Of a stretch of 64,000 nucleotides of DNA, positions 49,528 through 58,396 are shown in pieces. Each line of letters begins with the position of its first letter. The stretch's first letter is position 1. The position numbers and the translations under genes are program-made. A model generated the notes under the pieces. It was not told where the DNA came from, searched no databases, and was given only the letters and a program-made list of their open reading frames with translations. Source of the stretch: Allobosea sp. TND4EK4 (GTDB lineage: Bacteria > Pseudomonadota > Alphaproteobacteria > Rhizobiales > Beijerinckiaceae); contig NZ_FTMO01000001.1 in the NCBI RefSeq assembly GCF_900156025.1, positions 62,001-126,000 on the forward strand. The letters run 5' to 3'.

Positions 49528-50508
49528 ATGGATCCCATCGTCGAAACCGACCTGCGCGCGGCAGCGGAGCTGCGGCGTCGTCGGCTTGCCGCGGCAGGCA
49601 TGGTCTTCGCCGTGCTGCTGTTCGGCTCGAATTTCGTCATCAGCCGCCACGCCGTCCTGCACGGCATGAGCGTCTACGACATCATGGCGGTGCGCTTCGG
49701 CACGGCCGGCCTGCTGCTGCTGCCGCTCGTCCTGCGCCGGGGCCTGGCCAACTGCAGCGGGGTGGGCTGGGGGCGCGGCCTCTTCCTGCTGGTCTCCAGC
49801 GGCTTTCCGATGAGCTTCCTCATGCTCACCGGGCTCAGCATGGCGCCGGCGGCCCATGGCGCGACGATCACGCCCGGCACCGTCACCATGATCGGGATCG
49901 TCGGCAGCGTCACGATGTTCGGCGCGGCGATCTCGCGCAACCTCGTCATCGGCACGCTCGGCATGCTGGCGGGCCTCGCCTGCCTCGCCATCGCCGGCTC
50001 GGCGGGCGGGCACGCCACGGTGACGGGCGACCTGCTGTTCTTCTGCTGCGGACTGCTCTGGGGCTTCTACCCGCTGATGATCCAGCGCTGGCGGATCGAC
50101 GGGCTGCACGCGGCAGCCATCGTCTCGGTGCTGTCGCTGGTCTATCTGCCGCTCTATTTCGCCTTCTTCTTCCGGGGCTTCGAGATCGCGCCCTGGCAGG
50201 CCTTCGCCGTGCAGGCGGTGTATCAGGGCGTGCTCAACATGATCGTTGCGCTCTGGCTGTGGGGCCGGGCGGCGCATGTGCTGGGGGCGGCGGTCGTCGG
50301 CCGCTTTCCGCCGCTGATCCCGGTGACCGGTACGGCGCTGGCGATCCCCGTCCTGGGGGAGTGGCCGGGGCCGATCCAGTGGATCGGCATCGCGCTCATC
50401 ATCTCCGGGCTGTTCGTCGCGTCATGGCGCCGCCCGGCGCGACAGCCCAAGCAGGATCAGGTTCCACAGGACCGCGATGGCGAGGCCGAGCCCGAGCGCC
50501 GTCCATGA
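49528..50508 (+). CDS. DMT superfamily (EamA) transporter
   Basis: 326 aa from the ATG at 49528 (MDPIVETDLRAAAELRRRRL), with ten hydrophobic segments in two EamA repeats. The first repeat begins AAGMVFAVLLFGSNFVISRH; the second ends with PLIPVTGTALAIPVLGEWPG, the family's conserved final loop. It probably exports small metabolites. Its last 87 bases overlap the 3' end of the convergent next gene. Confidence 0.9.
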   Translation: MDPIVETDLRAAAELRRRRLAAAGMVFAVLLFGSNFVISRHAVLHGMSVYDIMAVRFGTAGLLLLPLVLRRGLANCSGVGWGRGLFLLVSSGFPMSFLMLTGLSMAPAAHGATITPGTVTMIGIVGSVTMFGAAISRNLVIGTLGMLAGLACLAIAGSAGGHATVTGDLLFFCCGLLWGFYPLMIQRWRIDGLHAAAIVSVLSLVYLPLYFAFFFRGFEIAPWQAFAVQAVYQGVLNMIVALWLWGRAAHVLGAAVVGRFPPLIPVTGTALAIPVLGEWPGPIQWIGIALIISGLFVASWRRPARQPKQDQVPQDRDGEAEPERRP

Positions 50509-51201
50509 TCCCCAGGGCACGGCCGTCAGGTTCACCGCGGCCAGTCCCAGCCCGGCTCCCAGCAGGCCGAGCGCGCTGCTGCCGATGACGGCCGCCGCGG
50601 CAGGACCGCCGGCGCGCCTGTGCAGGATGATGATGAGGCTGGACAGGATGATCGGGAGTCCGGCGAGGATGCCGGACCATTGCGGGCCGATGCTGCCGCT
50701 GGCGCCGCTGACGATCCCGACCAGCGCCGCGACGCAGGCCGCGCGGACCGGAATGGCGGAGCGCGAAATCCCTGACGGAGGCTTCGCCCGCACCGCGAGA
50801 TAGGGCCGCACCAGCCGGTGCACGATCAGGAAGGCGAGCACGGTCAGCAGCGCCAGCGGGACGGCCGTGAGGCCGAGGCTGCGGATGGCGAGCAGCAGCA
50901 CGATCCAGATGGCGAAAGCGCCGCCGAGCGAGAGGAGCACGCCGTGCCGCTGGGCGAGCAGCACATAGCTCAGCACGAAGCCGGCATGGGTCAGGTTGGC
51001 GTTCATCGTGCCGAGCGCGCTGCCGGCTATGAAGGCGGCATCATGATCGAGCGCCAGGAAGACGAGGACCGGCCCGAGCGAGATCGGCAGGGTCGCGATC
51101 ATCGCCGCGACCAGCGGCCCGGAGCGCTCGGCCAGAAGCGAGCAGACCACGACCACGAAGGCCGCCAGCCCCATCTTGAGTGGCAGCAGGGCGAGGCCCA
51201 T
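50422..51201 (-). CDS. Multi-spanning membrane protein of unknown function
   Basis: 259 aa from the ATG at 51201 (MGLALLPLKMGLAAFVVVVC), which lies just past the tgt stop at 51204. About eight hydrophobic segments in two similar halves (each with a SGPLVAAMIATLPISLGP-like or GPQWSGILAGLPIILSS-like loop). The internal repeat suggests a duplicated carrier. No family assigned. It probably belongs to the tgt transcript. Confidence 0.75.
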   Translation of the reverse strand: MGLALLPLKMGLAAFVVVVCSLLAERSGPLVAAMIATLPISLGPVLVFLALDHDAAFIAGSALGTMNANLTHAGFVLSYVLLAQRHGVLLSLGGAFAIWIVLLLAIRSLGLTAVPLALLTVLAFLIVHRLVRPYLAVRAKPPSGISRSAIPVRAACVAALVGIVSGASGSIGPQWSGILAGLPIILSSLIIILHRRAGGPAAAAVIGSSALGLLGAGLGLAAVNLTAVPWGSWTALGLGLAIAVLWNLILLGLSRRAAP

Positions 51202-51203
51202 GC

Positions 51204-52370
51204 TCAAGCCGACTCGCCCCGCGCCCAGCCTTCCTTGGTCTGCGCGACGAAATCGGCCAGCCGCCCTTCCGCGATCGCGGCGCGCAGGCCCGCCATCAGC
51301 TCCTGATAGTAGGCGAGGTTCACCCAGGTCAGCAGCATCTTGCCGAGCATCTCCTCGGCCTTGACCAGATGGTGCAGATAGGCGCGTGACCAGTCCCGCG
51401 CCGCCGGGCAGGAGGAGGCCTCGTCGATCGGGCGCGGGTCCTCGGCATGCTTGGCGTTCTTCAGGTTCATCCGCCCGAATCGGGTGAAGATCTGGCCGTG
51501 GCGGCCGGCCCGCGTCGGCATCACGCAGTCGAACATGTCGATGCCGCGGCAGACCGCCTCGACGATGTCGTCCGGCGTGCCGACGCCCATCAGGTAGCGC
51601 GGCTTCTCCTGCGGCAGATGCGGCTCGACCGTCTCGATCATCGCCAGCATGACCTCCTGCGGCTCGCCGACCGCGAGCCCGCCGACGGCGTAGCCCTTGA
51701 GGTCCATGGCAGCGAGCTCGCGCGCGCTCTCGACGCGCAGATGCGGCACCGCCCCGCCCTGCACGATGCCGAACAATGCGCGGCCGGGATGATGGCCGAA
51801 GGCGTCCTTGCAGCGCTGCGCCCAGCGCAGCGACAGGCGCATCGCCTTTTCCGCGACCTTGTCCTCGCAGGGCAGCGAGACGCATTCGTCGAGCTGCATG
51901 ACGATGTCGGAGCCGAGCAGGTTCTGGATCTCGACCGAGCGCTCGGGGCTCAGCATGTGCTTCGAGCCGTCGATATGCGACTGGAAGGTGACGCCCTCCT
52001 CGGTCAGCTTGCGCAGATTGGCCAGCGACATCACCTGGAAGCCGCCGGAATCGGTCAGGATCGGATGCGGCCAGTTCATGAAACGGTGCAGGCCACCGAG
52101 CCTGGCGACGCGCTCCGCGCCCGGCCTCAGCATCAGGTGATAGGTGTTGCCGAGCACGACATCGGCGCCCAGCGCCCTGACCTGCTCGGGATACATCCCC
52201 TTGACGGTGGCAGCGGTGCCGACCGGCATGAAGGCCGGCGTGCGGATGGTCCCGCGCGGCATCCGGATCTCGCCGGTGCGGGCAGCGCCGTCGCGTGCGG
52301 CGAGGTGGAAGCTGAATTCAGGGGGCGCGGCCGTGGCTTCAGGCTGCGCGGGAGCGGTCAATGCGGTCAT
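51204..52370 (-). CDS. tgt: Queuine tRNA-ribosyltransferase (Tgt), zinc ligands replaced
   Basis: 388 aa from the ATG at 52370. It exchanges guanine at position 34 of tRNA-Asp/Asn/His/Tyr for preQ1. The catalytic Asp in ILTDSGGFQ and the nucleophile in [15 protein letters not shown] are intact. The zinc site is not: the CxCxxC box is SSCPAA (S319, C321, A324) and the fourth ligand His is Val (TWVNLAYYQ). Three of four ligands are missing. The start could also be 18 codons earlier. Confidence 0.95.
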   Translation of the reverse strand: MTALTAPAQPEATAAPPEFSFHLAARDGAARTGEIRMPRGTIRTPAFMPVGTAATVKGMYPEQVRALGADVVLGNTYHLMLRPGAERVARLGGLHRFMNWPHPILTDSGGFQVMSLANLRKLTEEGVTFQSHIDGSKHMLSPERSVEIQNLLGSDIVMQLDECVSLPCEDKVAEKAMRLSLRWAQRCKDAFGHHPGRALFGIVQGGAVPHLRVESARELAAMDLKGYAVGGLAVGEPQEVMLAMIETVEPHLPQEKPRYLMGVGTPDDIVEAVCRGIDMFDCVMPTRAGRHGQIFTRFGRMNLKNAKHAEDPRPIDEASSCPAARDWSRAYLHHLVKAEEMLGKMLLTWVNLAYYQELMAGLRAAIAEGRLADFVAQTKEGWARGESA

Positions 52371-52426
52371 GGCCCCGCGAGGTAGAGCAGTCGCAGGGTT
52401 TAGGGAAGAGAGGCCACAGCTCAACC

Positions 52427-52461
52427 GTCATGCTCTGGCTTGACCCGAGCATCTCGGACAG
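52427..52461. repeat. Half copy of the dispersed palindromic repeat
   Basis: CGTCATGCTCTGGCTTGACCCGAGCATCTCGGACAG matches the left half of the repeat at 45784-45874 with one substitution in the first arm. It lies between the tgt start and the ArsC-like gene and would give a single hairpin in their shared spacer. Longer than a motif; only its position and type are claimed. Confidence 0.75.
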
Positions 52462-52471
52462 AAAAATGGCC

Positions 52472-52828
52472 TTAAAGCTTCGCCACCGCTGCTCCGTAGA
52501 CCTCCGGCTTGAAGCCGACGATGGTCCTGCCGTTGCCGAGGTCCAGCATCGGGCGCTTGATCATCGAGGGCTGGGCCAGCATCAGCGCGATCGCCTTGGT
52601 CGCGTCGAGCCCCTGCTTGTCGGCATCCGGCAAGGCCCGGAAGGTGGTGCCGGCGCGGTTCAGCACCGTCTCCCAGCCATGCTCCTTCACCCAGCGCTGC
52701 AGCGAGCCCTCGTCGATCCCGCTCGCCTTGTAGTCGTGGAAGGCGTGCGTCACGCCATGGGCGTCGAGCCAGGCGCGCGCCTTCTTCATCGTGTCGCAGT
52801 TCTTGATGCCGTAGATGGTGATCGTCAT
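52472..52828 (-). CDS. ArsC/Spx-family reductase-like protein
   Basis: 118 aa from the ATG at 52828 (MTITIYGIKNCDTMKKARAW). The CDTMKKAR motif is that of YffB/ArsC-like proteins with a single active Cys (C11). The C-terminal IKRPMLDLGNGRTIVGF corresponds to the family's substrate region (IKRPxL). The true arsenate reductases have CxxS/R-type arrangements; here a glutathione-linked reductase is likelier. Single-domain, cytosolic. Confidence 0.92.
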   Translation of the reverse strand: MTITIYGIKNCDTMKKARAWLDAHGVTHAFHDYKASGIDEGSLQRWVKEHGWETVLNRAGTTFRALPDADKQGLDATKAIALMLAQPSMIKRPMLDLGNGRTIVGFKPEVYGAAVAKL

Positions 52829-52950
52829 GCTGTCCCAACCTCGTGAAACCACGCCGCATCCGCAACCAGCCTGTCATCATGCTTTGTCAGTCGGGCGGCA
52901 AACAGGCATGACAGGTCGGGCGGCGTCGCCGCATATCAGCAGGGACTAGC

Positions 52951-53520
52951 ATGGATAGCGCTTCGGCCCCCGAGCCAAACACGTCGCATCCTGTCGCTTT
53001 TCCCCATCGCCGCTGGAAGAACCATCCCTGCGCCGGGGTCGATTTCCCCGATATCACCAGCTCCACCAGCGACGCCCGCTGGATGCGCCTGGCCTGCGAT
53101 GGGCTTGCCGCCCATCTCGACAGCAAGATCGATCTTCTCGCGGGCATCGACATCGGCGGCCTCGGACTTGCGGGCGCACTGGCGCTGCGCAACGCTCTCG
53201 GCTTTATCGATATTCGCAAGGTCGGCTCGATCCGCGCCGATGTCGTCCGTAGCCTCACGGCCAATTACGAGCTCGGTAATGGCATCGCACTGTCGAAAGG
53301 CCACGCGCTCGTCGGGCGCCATGTCGCCATCATCGACGACTGCCTGATGACCGGAGGCACCGCCCTGGCGACGGCGCAATTGCTCGACCAGCTCGGCGCC
53401 CGCTGCACGCAGGCGCTCTTCGTGTTCGAGCTGGAAGGCCTCGGGGGCCGCGAGCGGCTGGGCGAAAGCGGCGTCGCCGTGCACAGCCTGGAAAGACTGC
53501 CCCCGGTCCAGCCCGAATAG
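52951..53520 (+). CDS. Phosphoribosyltransferase-family protein (Apt-like)
   Basis: 189 aa from the ATG at 52951 with AGGGACTAGC upstream. The PRPP-binding loop is HVAIIDDCLMTGGTALATAQ, and the fold also shows GIDIGGLGLAGALALRNALG and ALGFIDIRKVG in the place of the purine loops of adenine phosphoribosyltransferase. The similarity to Apt is partial, so its base specificity is uncertain. It stands alone between ArsC-like and GST genes. Confidence 0.85.
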   Translation: MDSASAPEPNTSHPVAFPHRRWKNHPCAGVDFPDITSSTSDARWMRLACDGLAAHLDSKIDLLAGIDIGGLGLAGALALRNALGFIDIRKVGSIRADVVRSLTANYELGNGIALSKGHALVGRHVAIIDDCLMTGGTALATAQLLDQLGARCTQALFVFELEGLGGRERLGESGVAVHSLERLPPVQPE

Positions 53521-53552
53521 CTCCTAGGGACCGACCGGCAAGCGACCCGCGC

Positions 53553-54260
53553 TCAGCCCGGACGCTTGGGGATGTCGAGGCCGCGCTGGACGGCCGGGCG
53601 GGAAAGGCAGCGCTCCAGCCAGATCGGCACATGGGTCAGGCTGGCATAATCGACGAGTTCGCCGGCGCCGTAGAAGCCCACCAGATTGCGCACCCAGCCG
53701 AGGGTCGAGATGTCCGCGATGCTGTACTCGTCGCCCATGATCCAGGTGCGCGTGCCGAGCCTCTCCTCCAGCACGCCGAGCAGGCGCTTGCTCTCATTGG
53801 CGTAGCGGTCGCGCGGGCGCTTGTCGTCGTACTCCTTGCCGGCGAATTTGTGGAAGAAGCCGAGCTGGCCGAACATCGGGCCGATGGCCGCCATCTGGAA
53901 GAAGACCCACTGGATCGTCTCGTAGCGGGCGGCAGGGTCGCTGGGCAGCAGTTTGCCGGTCTTCTCGGCGAGGTAGAGCAGGATCGCGCCTGACTCCCAC
54001 AGGCCCAGCGGCCTTCCGCCCGGTCCGTCCGGGTCGATGATCGCGGGGATCTTGCCATTGGGGTTCAGCGAGAGGAATTCGGGACACCAGGTCTCGTTCT
54101 TGCCGATGTCGATCGTATGGGGCTCATAGGGCAACCCCAGCTCCTCCAGCGCGATCGAGACCTTCACGCCGTTGGGCGTCGGCAGCGAATAGAGCTGGAT
54201 GCGGTCGGGATGGCTGGCGGGCCAGCGCTCGGTGATCGGAAAGGCGGAAAGATCGGCCAT
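53553..54260 (-). CDS. Glutathione S-transferase family protein
   Basis: 235 aa from the ATG at 54260 (MADLSAFPITERWPASHPDR); a longer frame has no conserved content. The thioredoxin-like N-domain shows YSLPTPNGVKVSIALEELGL and NPNGKIPAIIDPDGPGG, followed by the ESGAILLYLAEKTGKLLP region. The Ure2/YfcG layout with a helical C-domain fits a disulfide-bond oxidoreductase GST. Confidence 0.93.
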   Translation of the reverse strand: MADLSAFPITERWPASHPDRIQLYSLPTPNGVKVSIALEELGLPYEPHTIDIGKNETWCPEFLSLNPNGKIPAIIDPDGPGGRPLGLWESGAILLYLAEKTGKLLPSDPAARYETIQWVFFQMAAIGPMFGQLGFFHKFAGKEYDDKRPRDRYANESKRLLGVLEERLGTRTWIMGDEYSIADISTLGWVRNLVGFYGAGELVDYASLTHVPIWLERCLSRPAVQRGLDIPKRPG

Positions 54261-54529
54261 CGGGGGCTCCGGCTGAATCGGCAAAGTCGCGGCGGAGCTT
54301 ACGCGCGCCCTGCGCCCACGCAACAGGCGCGGCAGGCTTTGAGGCCAGGCCGGAACTGCGCGCATGGCCGGACCGTGAACCGCCTTCCAGAGCCGACTCC
54401 ACGATCGCGGTTGATTCAGATCAACGCGCGCGGTCGCTGCCCGGACCAGCTTCGGCGCTCTGTTCCGGGCCTGACTGCCTCATGGGCTGCTGAGGCTCCG
54501 GGCACGAGACGCTGTCGAAGGATTGACCC

Positions 54530-55930
54530 ATGGCACTCCCAGCAAACGCCGCCCTGCAGGGCCAGAACGCAGGCGCGGCGACGCCGGAGGCGGATGTCGA
54601 TCCGCGCCGCCGGGCGTTCGTCCTCGGAGCGGGCGCCACGCTCGCCGGTCTGGCCAGTGCCGGCGCGGCGCAGGCCCAGGCCCCGGGCCGCCGCCGCGGC
54701 AGTGTGGGCGCCGGGATCGACCTCTCCTGCCGCGTGAGCGCCGAGCGGCTGAACGCGCAGGTGGCCAAGGCCTTTCCGCTGTTCAACAAGCCGGCGATCC
54801 TGCCCTCTTTCGACGCGCAGAAGGACGGCGCCCGCTTCGACGTCGAGCTTCACCGAATCGTCACCTCCACGGAGGTCCCCGAGACCGGCGAGCGGCTGAA
54901 GGTCAGCGGCCTGCTGGCGGTGCCGGTCGGGATCAAGGGCGAGGTGCCGCTGGTCTCGTGGCAGCACGGCACCATCCTGTCCTTCGACCAGGTGCCGTCC
55001 AATCTGACGCGTCTGGCCGACCCCGCCTATGAGTTGACCGACGCAGCCGACTCGCTCGAGACGCTCTTCAACGTCCAGCGCTTCGCGGGCCGGGGCTATG
55101 CCGTGATCGCGGCCGACTATGTCGGCAAGGGGCCGTTCCGCAACGGACGCGGCGAGGCCTACGCCGTCAAGGGCGTCAGCGTCCGGACCTGCATCGACAT
55201 GCTCGCCGCCGGGCAGGATGCACTGCGCTCGCTGGGCCTGCGGCCCTCGAAGCTGTTCCTGCATGGCTGGTCGCAGGGCGCGCTCAACACGCAATGGCTG
55301 CACCAGGCCCTGCGGGCGCGCTCCCGCCCTGTCGCGGCGACTGCCGTGGCGAGCCCGTTCAACGACCTGAACGAGGCCTGGGCCTTCTGGACCGGGTTCC
55401 AGACCTTCGCCCTCCCCACCGGGACGACCTCCTACCCCGCCCTGCCGGACTGGATCTCGCTCTGCATGATCGTCGCGCTCGGCAGCTACGAACTGCAATA
55501 CAAGCTGGACGGCCTGCTACGGAGCGCGATCCGCCCCGAGTTCCAGGAGATGGCACTGGCCTATTGGAAGGACTACTGGGCCGAGTTCGATCCGGGCAAG
55601 CCGTTTCCGACCGGGTCGACCCTGCTGGTTCCCGGCTTCCTCGAGCGGGCGACCGACGACCGCAACAGCGCCTTCCTCAGGCTGCTGGCGGCCAACCGCG
55701 CCTCCTACTGGCACTATGACGCGCCGATCCGCTTTCACTACGGCCTGGCCGACGAAGCGATCCATCCCGCCATGGTCTCCCGGGCCCTGTCAGCCGGAGG
55801 CAGGTTCGCAACCGGCATCCCGGTCGCCGGCGCCAGCCACCGCGCCACCTTCCTCGCCGGGCTTTATGGCGACTCCAGCACGCTCGGCGGTTCGCAGAAC
55901 GTGCTGGGCTGGTTCGACAGCGTTCGATAA
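54530..55930 (+). CDS. Tat-exported alpha/beta-hydrolase (lipase-like)
   Basis: 466 aa. A twin-arginine signal (DPRRRAFVLGAGATLAGLAS) lies at residues 24-45 after an extra N-terminal leader. The nucleophile elbow is HGWSQG (Ser in GWSQG) and the acid/His regions are ADEAIHPAMVSR and GASHRATFLAGLYG. The layout resembles secretory lipases of the LipA/LIP family. No substrate is implied by the neighbours. Confidence 0.82.
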   Translation: MALPANAALQGQNAGAATPEADVDPRRRAFVLGAGATLAGLASAGAAQAQAPGRRRGSVGAGIDLSCRVSAERLNAQVAKAFPLFNKPAILPSFDAQKDGARFDVELHRIVTSTEVPETGERLKVSGLLAVPVGIKGEVPLVSWQHGTILSFDQVPSNLTRLADPAYELTDAADSLETLFNVQRFAGRGYAVIAADYVGKGPFRNGRGEAYAVKGVSVRTCIDMLAAGQDALRSLGLRPSKLFLHGWSQGALNTQWLHQALRARSRPVAATAVASPFNDLNEAWAFWTGFQTFALPTGTTSYPALPDWISLCMIVALGSYELQYKLDGLLRSAIRPEFQEMALAYWKDYWAEFDPGKPFPTGSTLLVPGFLERATDDRNSAFLRLLAANRASYWHYDAPIRFHYGLADEAIHPAMVSRALSAGGRFATGIPVAGASHRATFLAGLYGDSSTLGGSQNVLGWFDSVR

Positions 55931-55996
55931 GGGCTGGAAGGCAAGCCCGGAGGGCGGGCAGGGGCGCGGCGCGCCATCGCGACGTCCGGCGGCCGG

Positions 55997-56563
55997 TCAG
56001 CGCCCCGGCAGGCGCGGGTCGGAGAGGAGCTGGTAGGACACCGGATTGTCGGGGCACAGCCCGCCGCCGCATTCGAGCACGGTCGAGACGCCGTTGGCCA
56101 GGGCAAGAAAGGCGGCGAGCGCGAGCATCGCGCTGCCGAACGCCGTCGCGCGCGACGGCCCGGCTTCCGGCCCCGTGAACTGGCGCTCGAAGAACAGCAG
56201 GGCGGCGCATCCCAGCACGATGACGCCGAAGATGATCAGCGCCCAGGTGTAGAAATGCAGCCCCAGAATCGCGCTGCCATAGGTGCCGGTACCCGGCACG
56301 ATGTGGCCGAGGACCTGGCGGACGGAGACCGCGCCGCCGAAGCAGGCCGAGAGGATGGTGACGGCGTAGTGGCTGGGGCGCGGGCCGAACGCGACGTTCA
56401 GCGCCAGCCCGAAGGCCGCACCGACGAAGCCGACCCGCTGCAGCAGGCAGAGCGGGCATGGCAGCTCGCCGAGCACGAACTGATCCAGGAAGGCGGCGAT
56501 CAGGACGAGGCTGACCGCGAGCAGGCCGACGGCATTGAGCGAGCGTGAGGCGGAGGGAGACAT
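55997..56563 (-). CDS. dsbB: Disulfide bond formation protein DsbB
   Basis: 188 aa with four membrane segments. The two redox pairs are CPLC (residues 36-39) and the periplasmic pair in VLECGGGLCPDNP. Start MSPSASRSLNAVGLLAVSLV. It passes electrons from DsbA to quinone in the inner membrane. It lies 13 bases downstream of the DUF5993 gene, and that pairing is conserved. Confidence 0.92.
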   Translation of the reverse strand: MSPSASRSLNAVGLLAVSLVLIAAFLDQFVLGELPCPLCLLQRVGFVGAAFGLALNVAFGPRPSHYAVTILSACFGGAVSVRQVLGHIVPGTGTYGSAILGLHFYTWALIIFGVIVLGCAALLFFERQFTGPEAGPSRATAFGSAMLALAAFLALANGVSTVLECGGGLCPDNPVSYQLLSDPRLPGR

Positions 56564-56576
56564 GGCGGCGGTTCCC

Positions 56577-56732
56577 TCAGAGCACGATCGTCAGCGCATC
56601 GGTCACGTGCAGCCTGAACAGCCCCAGCATCACGAGCATGGAGAGCGCCCAGAGCAGGAGCGCGGCACGCCGCCGCCCCGTCGCCACGCAACCGAATCCG
56701 GCCAGAAGGCCGAAGAAGGGAAGGCTCATCAT
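56577..56732 (-). CDS. DUF5993 family small membrane protein
   Basis: 51 aa starting at the first of two adjacent ATG codons at 56732. MMSLPFFGLLAGFGCVATGR, then RRAALLLWALSMLVMLGLFR and LHVTDALTIVL. Two hydrophobic helices with one Cys. This matches the DUF5993 family, which accompanies dsbB genes in many Alphaproteobacteria. It is likely in an operon with dsbB and may assist it; function unproven. Confidence 0.75.
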   Translation of the reverse strand: MMSLPFFGLLAGFGCVATGRRRAALLLWALSMLVMLGLFRLHVTDALTIVL

Positions 56733-56778
56733 GCTGGTATTCCCTGTCGGCCGGTGTCCGCCCGGTGATGGCGCGGGT

Positions 56779-58347
56779 TCATTCCCACTCGATGGTGCCG
56801 GGGGGCTTGCTCGTCACGTCGTAGACGACGCGGTTGATGCCCTTGACCTCGTTGATGATGCGGGTCGCGGCGCGGCCGAGGAAGTTCATGTCGAAGGGGT
56901 AGAAATCGGCCGTCATGCCGTCGACCGAGGTCACGGCGCGCAGCGCGCAGACATGGTCGTAGGTACGGTAGTCGCCCATCACGCCGACGGTGCGCACCGG
57001 CAGCAGCACGGCGAAGGCCTGCCAGATCACGTCGTAGAGGCCGGCCTTGCGGATCTCGTCGAGATAGATCGCATCGGCCTTGCGCAGGATGTCGAGCTTC
57101 TCCCTGGTGATCTCGCCCGGGCAGCGGATGGCCAGCCCCGGCCCCGGGAAAGGATGACGGCCGACGAAAGCCTCGGGCAGGCCGAGCTCGCGGCCGAGCA
57201 CGCGGACCTCGTCCTTGAACAATTCGCGCAGCGGCTCGACGAGCTTCATCTTCATGCGCTCGGGCAGACCGCCGACATTGTGGTGGCTCTTGATCGTCAC
57301 CGAGGGGCCGCCCGAGAAGGAGACGCTCTCGATCACGTCGGGATAGAGCGTGCCCTGGGCGAGGAAATCGGCGCCGCCCAGCTTGGCCGCTTCCGCATCG
57401 AAAACATCGATGAAGAGCCGGCCGATGGTCTTGCGCTTGGCTTCCGGGTCGGCGCCGCATTTCGCCAGCTCGGAAAGGAAAAGCTCCTCGGCTTCAACAT
57501 GCACGAGCGGGATGTTGTAGTGATCCCTGAACAGGCGCACGACCTCTTCGGCCTCGTTCATCCGCATCAGGCCGTGGTCGACGAAGACGCAGGTGAGCTG
57601 GTCGCCGATCGCCTCGTGGATCAGCACCGCCGCGACGGCCGAGTCGACGCCGCCCGAGAGCCCGCAGATGACGCGGCCGGTGCCGACCTGCTCGCGGATC
57701 TTCTTCTGCATCTCGGCGCGATAGGCTGACATGCTCCAGTCCGGCACGCAGCCGCAGATGTTGACGACGAAGTTGCGCAGCAGCTTGCCGCCATCGGGCG
57801 TGTGCACGACCTCGGGGTGGAACATGGTCGAGTAGAAGCGCCGGGCCTCGTCGCTCGCCACAGCATAGGGCGCGTTCTCGGAGGTGGCCTTGACGGTGAA
57901 GCCGGCGGGCAGCTGCGTGACGCGGTCGCCATGGCTCATCCAGACCGGATAGCGGCCGCCCTCCTCCCAGACGCCCTCGAACAGGGCCGACGGCGTGACG
58001 ATCTCGACATCGGCGCGGCCGAATTCGGCGGCGTGGCCGCTCTCGACCTTGCCGCCGAGCTGGTGGGCCATCGTCTGCTGGCCGTAGCAGATGCCCATCA
58101 CCGGGATGCCGGTCGAGAACACCTCCTGCGGCGCCCGCGGGGAGCCCTCGTCCGGCACCGAAGCCGGGCCGCCCGAGAAGATCACACCCTTCGGCTTCAG
58201 CCGCTGGAACGCCCCGGAGGCCGATTGGAACGGCGCGATCTCGCAGTAGACGCCGATCTCGCGGATGCGCCGCGCGATGAGCTGCGTCACCTGCGAGCCG
58301 AAATCGATGATGAGGATGGAGTCGTGATGGGGGAGCGCGCTCGTCAT
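56779..58347 (-). CDS. guaA: GMP synthase (glutamine-hydrolysing)
   Basis: 522 aa. Converts XMP to GMP. The class I glutaminase domain (residues about 10-200) has the active Cys in [10 protein letters not shown] and the His/Glu pair near [11 protein letters not shown]. The ATP-pyrophosphatase domain has [13 protein letters not shown] as P-loop. The C-terminal dimerisation domain ends PPGTIEWE, the universal end of GuaA. Single, full-length gene. Confidence 0.98.
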   Translation of the reverse strand: MTSALPHHDSILIIDFGSQVTQLIARRIREIGVYCEIAPFQSASGAFQRLKPKGVIFSGGPASVPDEGSPRAPQEVFSTGIPVMGICYGQQTMAHQLGGKVESGHAAEFGRADVEIVTPSALFEGVWEEGGRYPVWMSHGDRVTQLPAGFTVKATSENAPYAVASDEARRFYSTMFHPEVVHTPDGGKLLRNFVVNICGCVPDWSMSAYRAEMQKKIREQVGTGRVICGLSGGVDSAVAAVLIHEAIGDQLTCVFVDHGLMRMNEAEEVVRLFRDHYNIPLVHVEAEELFLSELAKCGADPEAKRKTIGRLFIDVFDAEAAKLGGADFLAQGTLYPDVIESVSFSGGPSVTIKSHHNVGGLPERMKMKLVEPLRELFKDEVRVLGRELGLPEAFVGRHPFPGPGLAIRCPGEITREKLDILRKADAIYLDEIRKAGLYDVIWQAFAVLLPVRTVGVMGDYRTYDHVCALRAVTSVDGMTADFYPFDMNFLGRAATRIINEVKGINRVVYDVTSKPPGTIEWE

Positions 58348-58396
58348 CGCGTTCCGTTACTGGATGATGCGGGCGTGCGCAACGCCCGCGGGGGCC

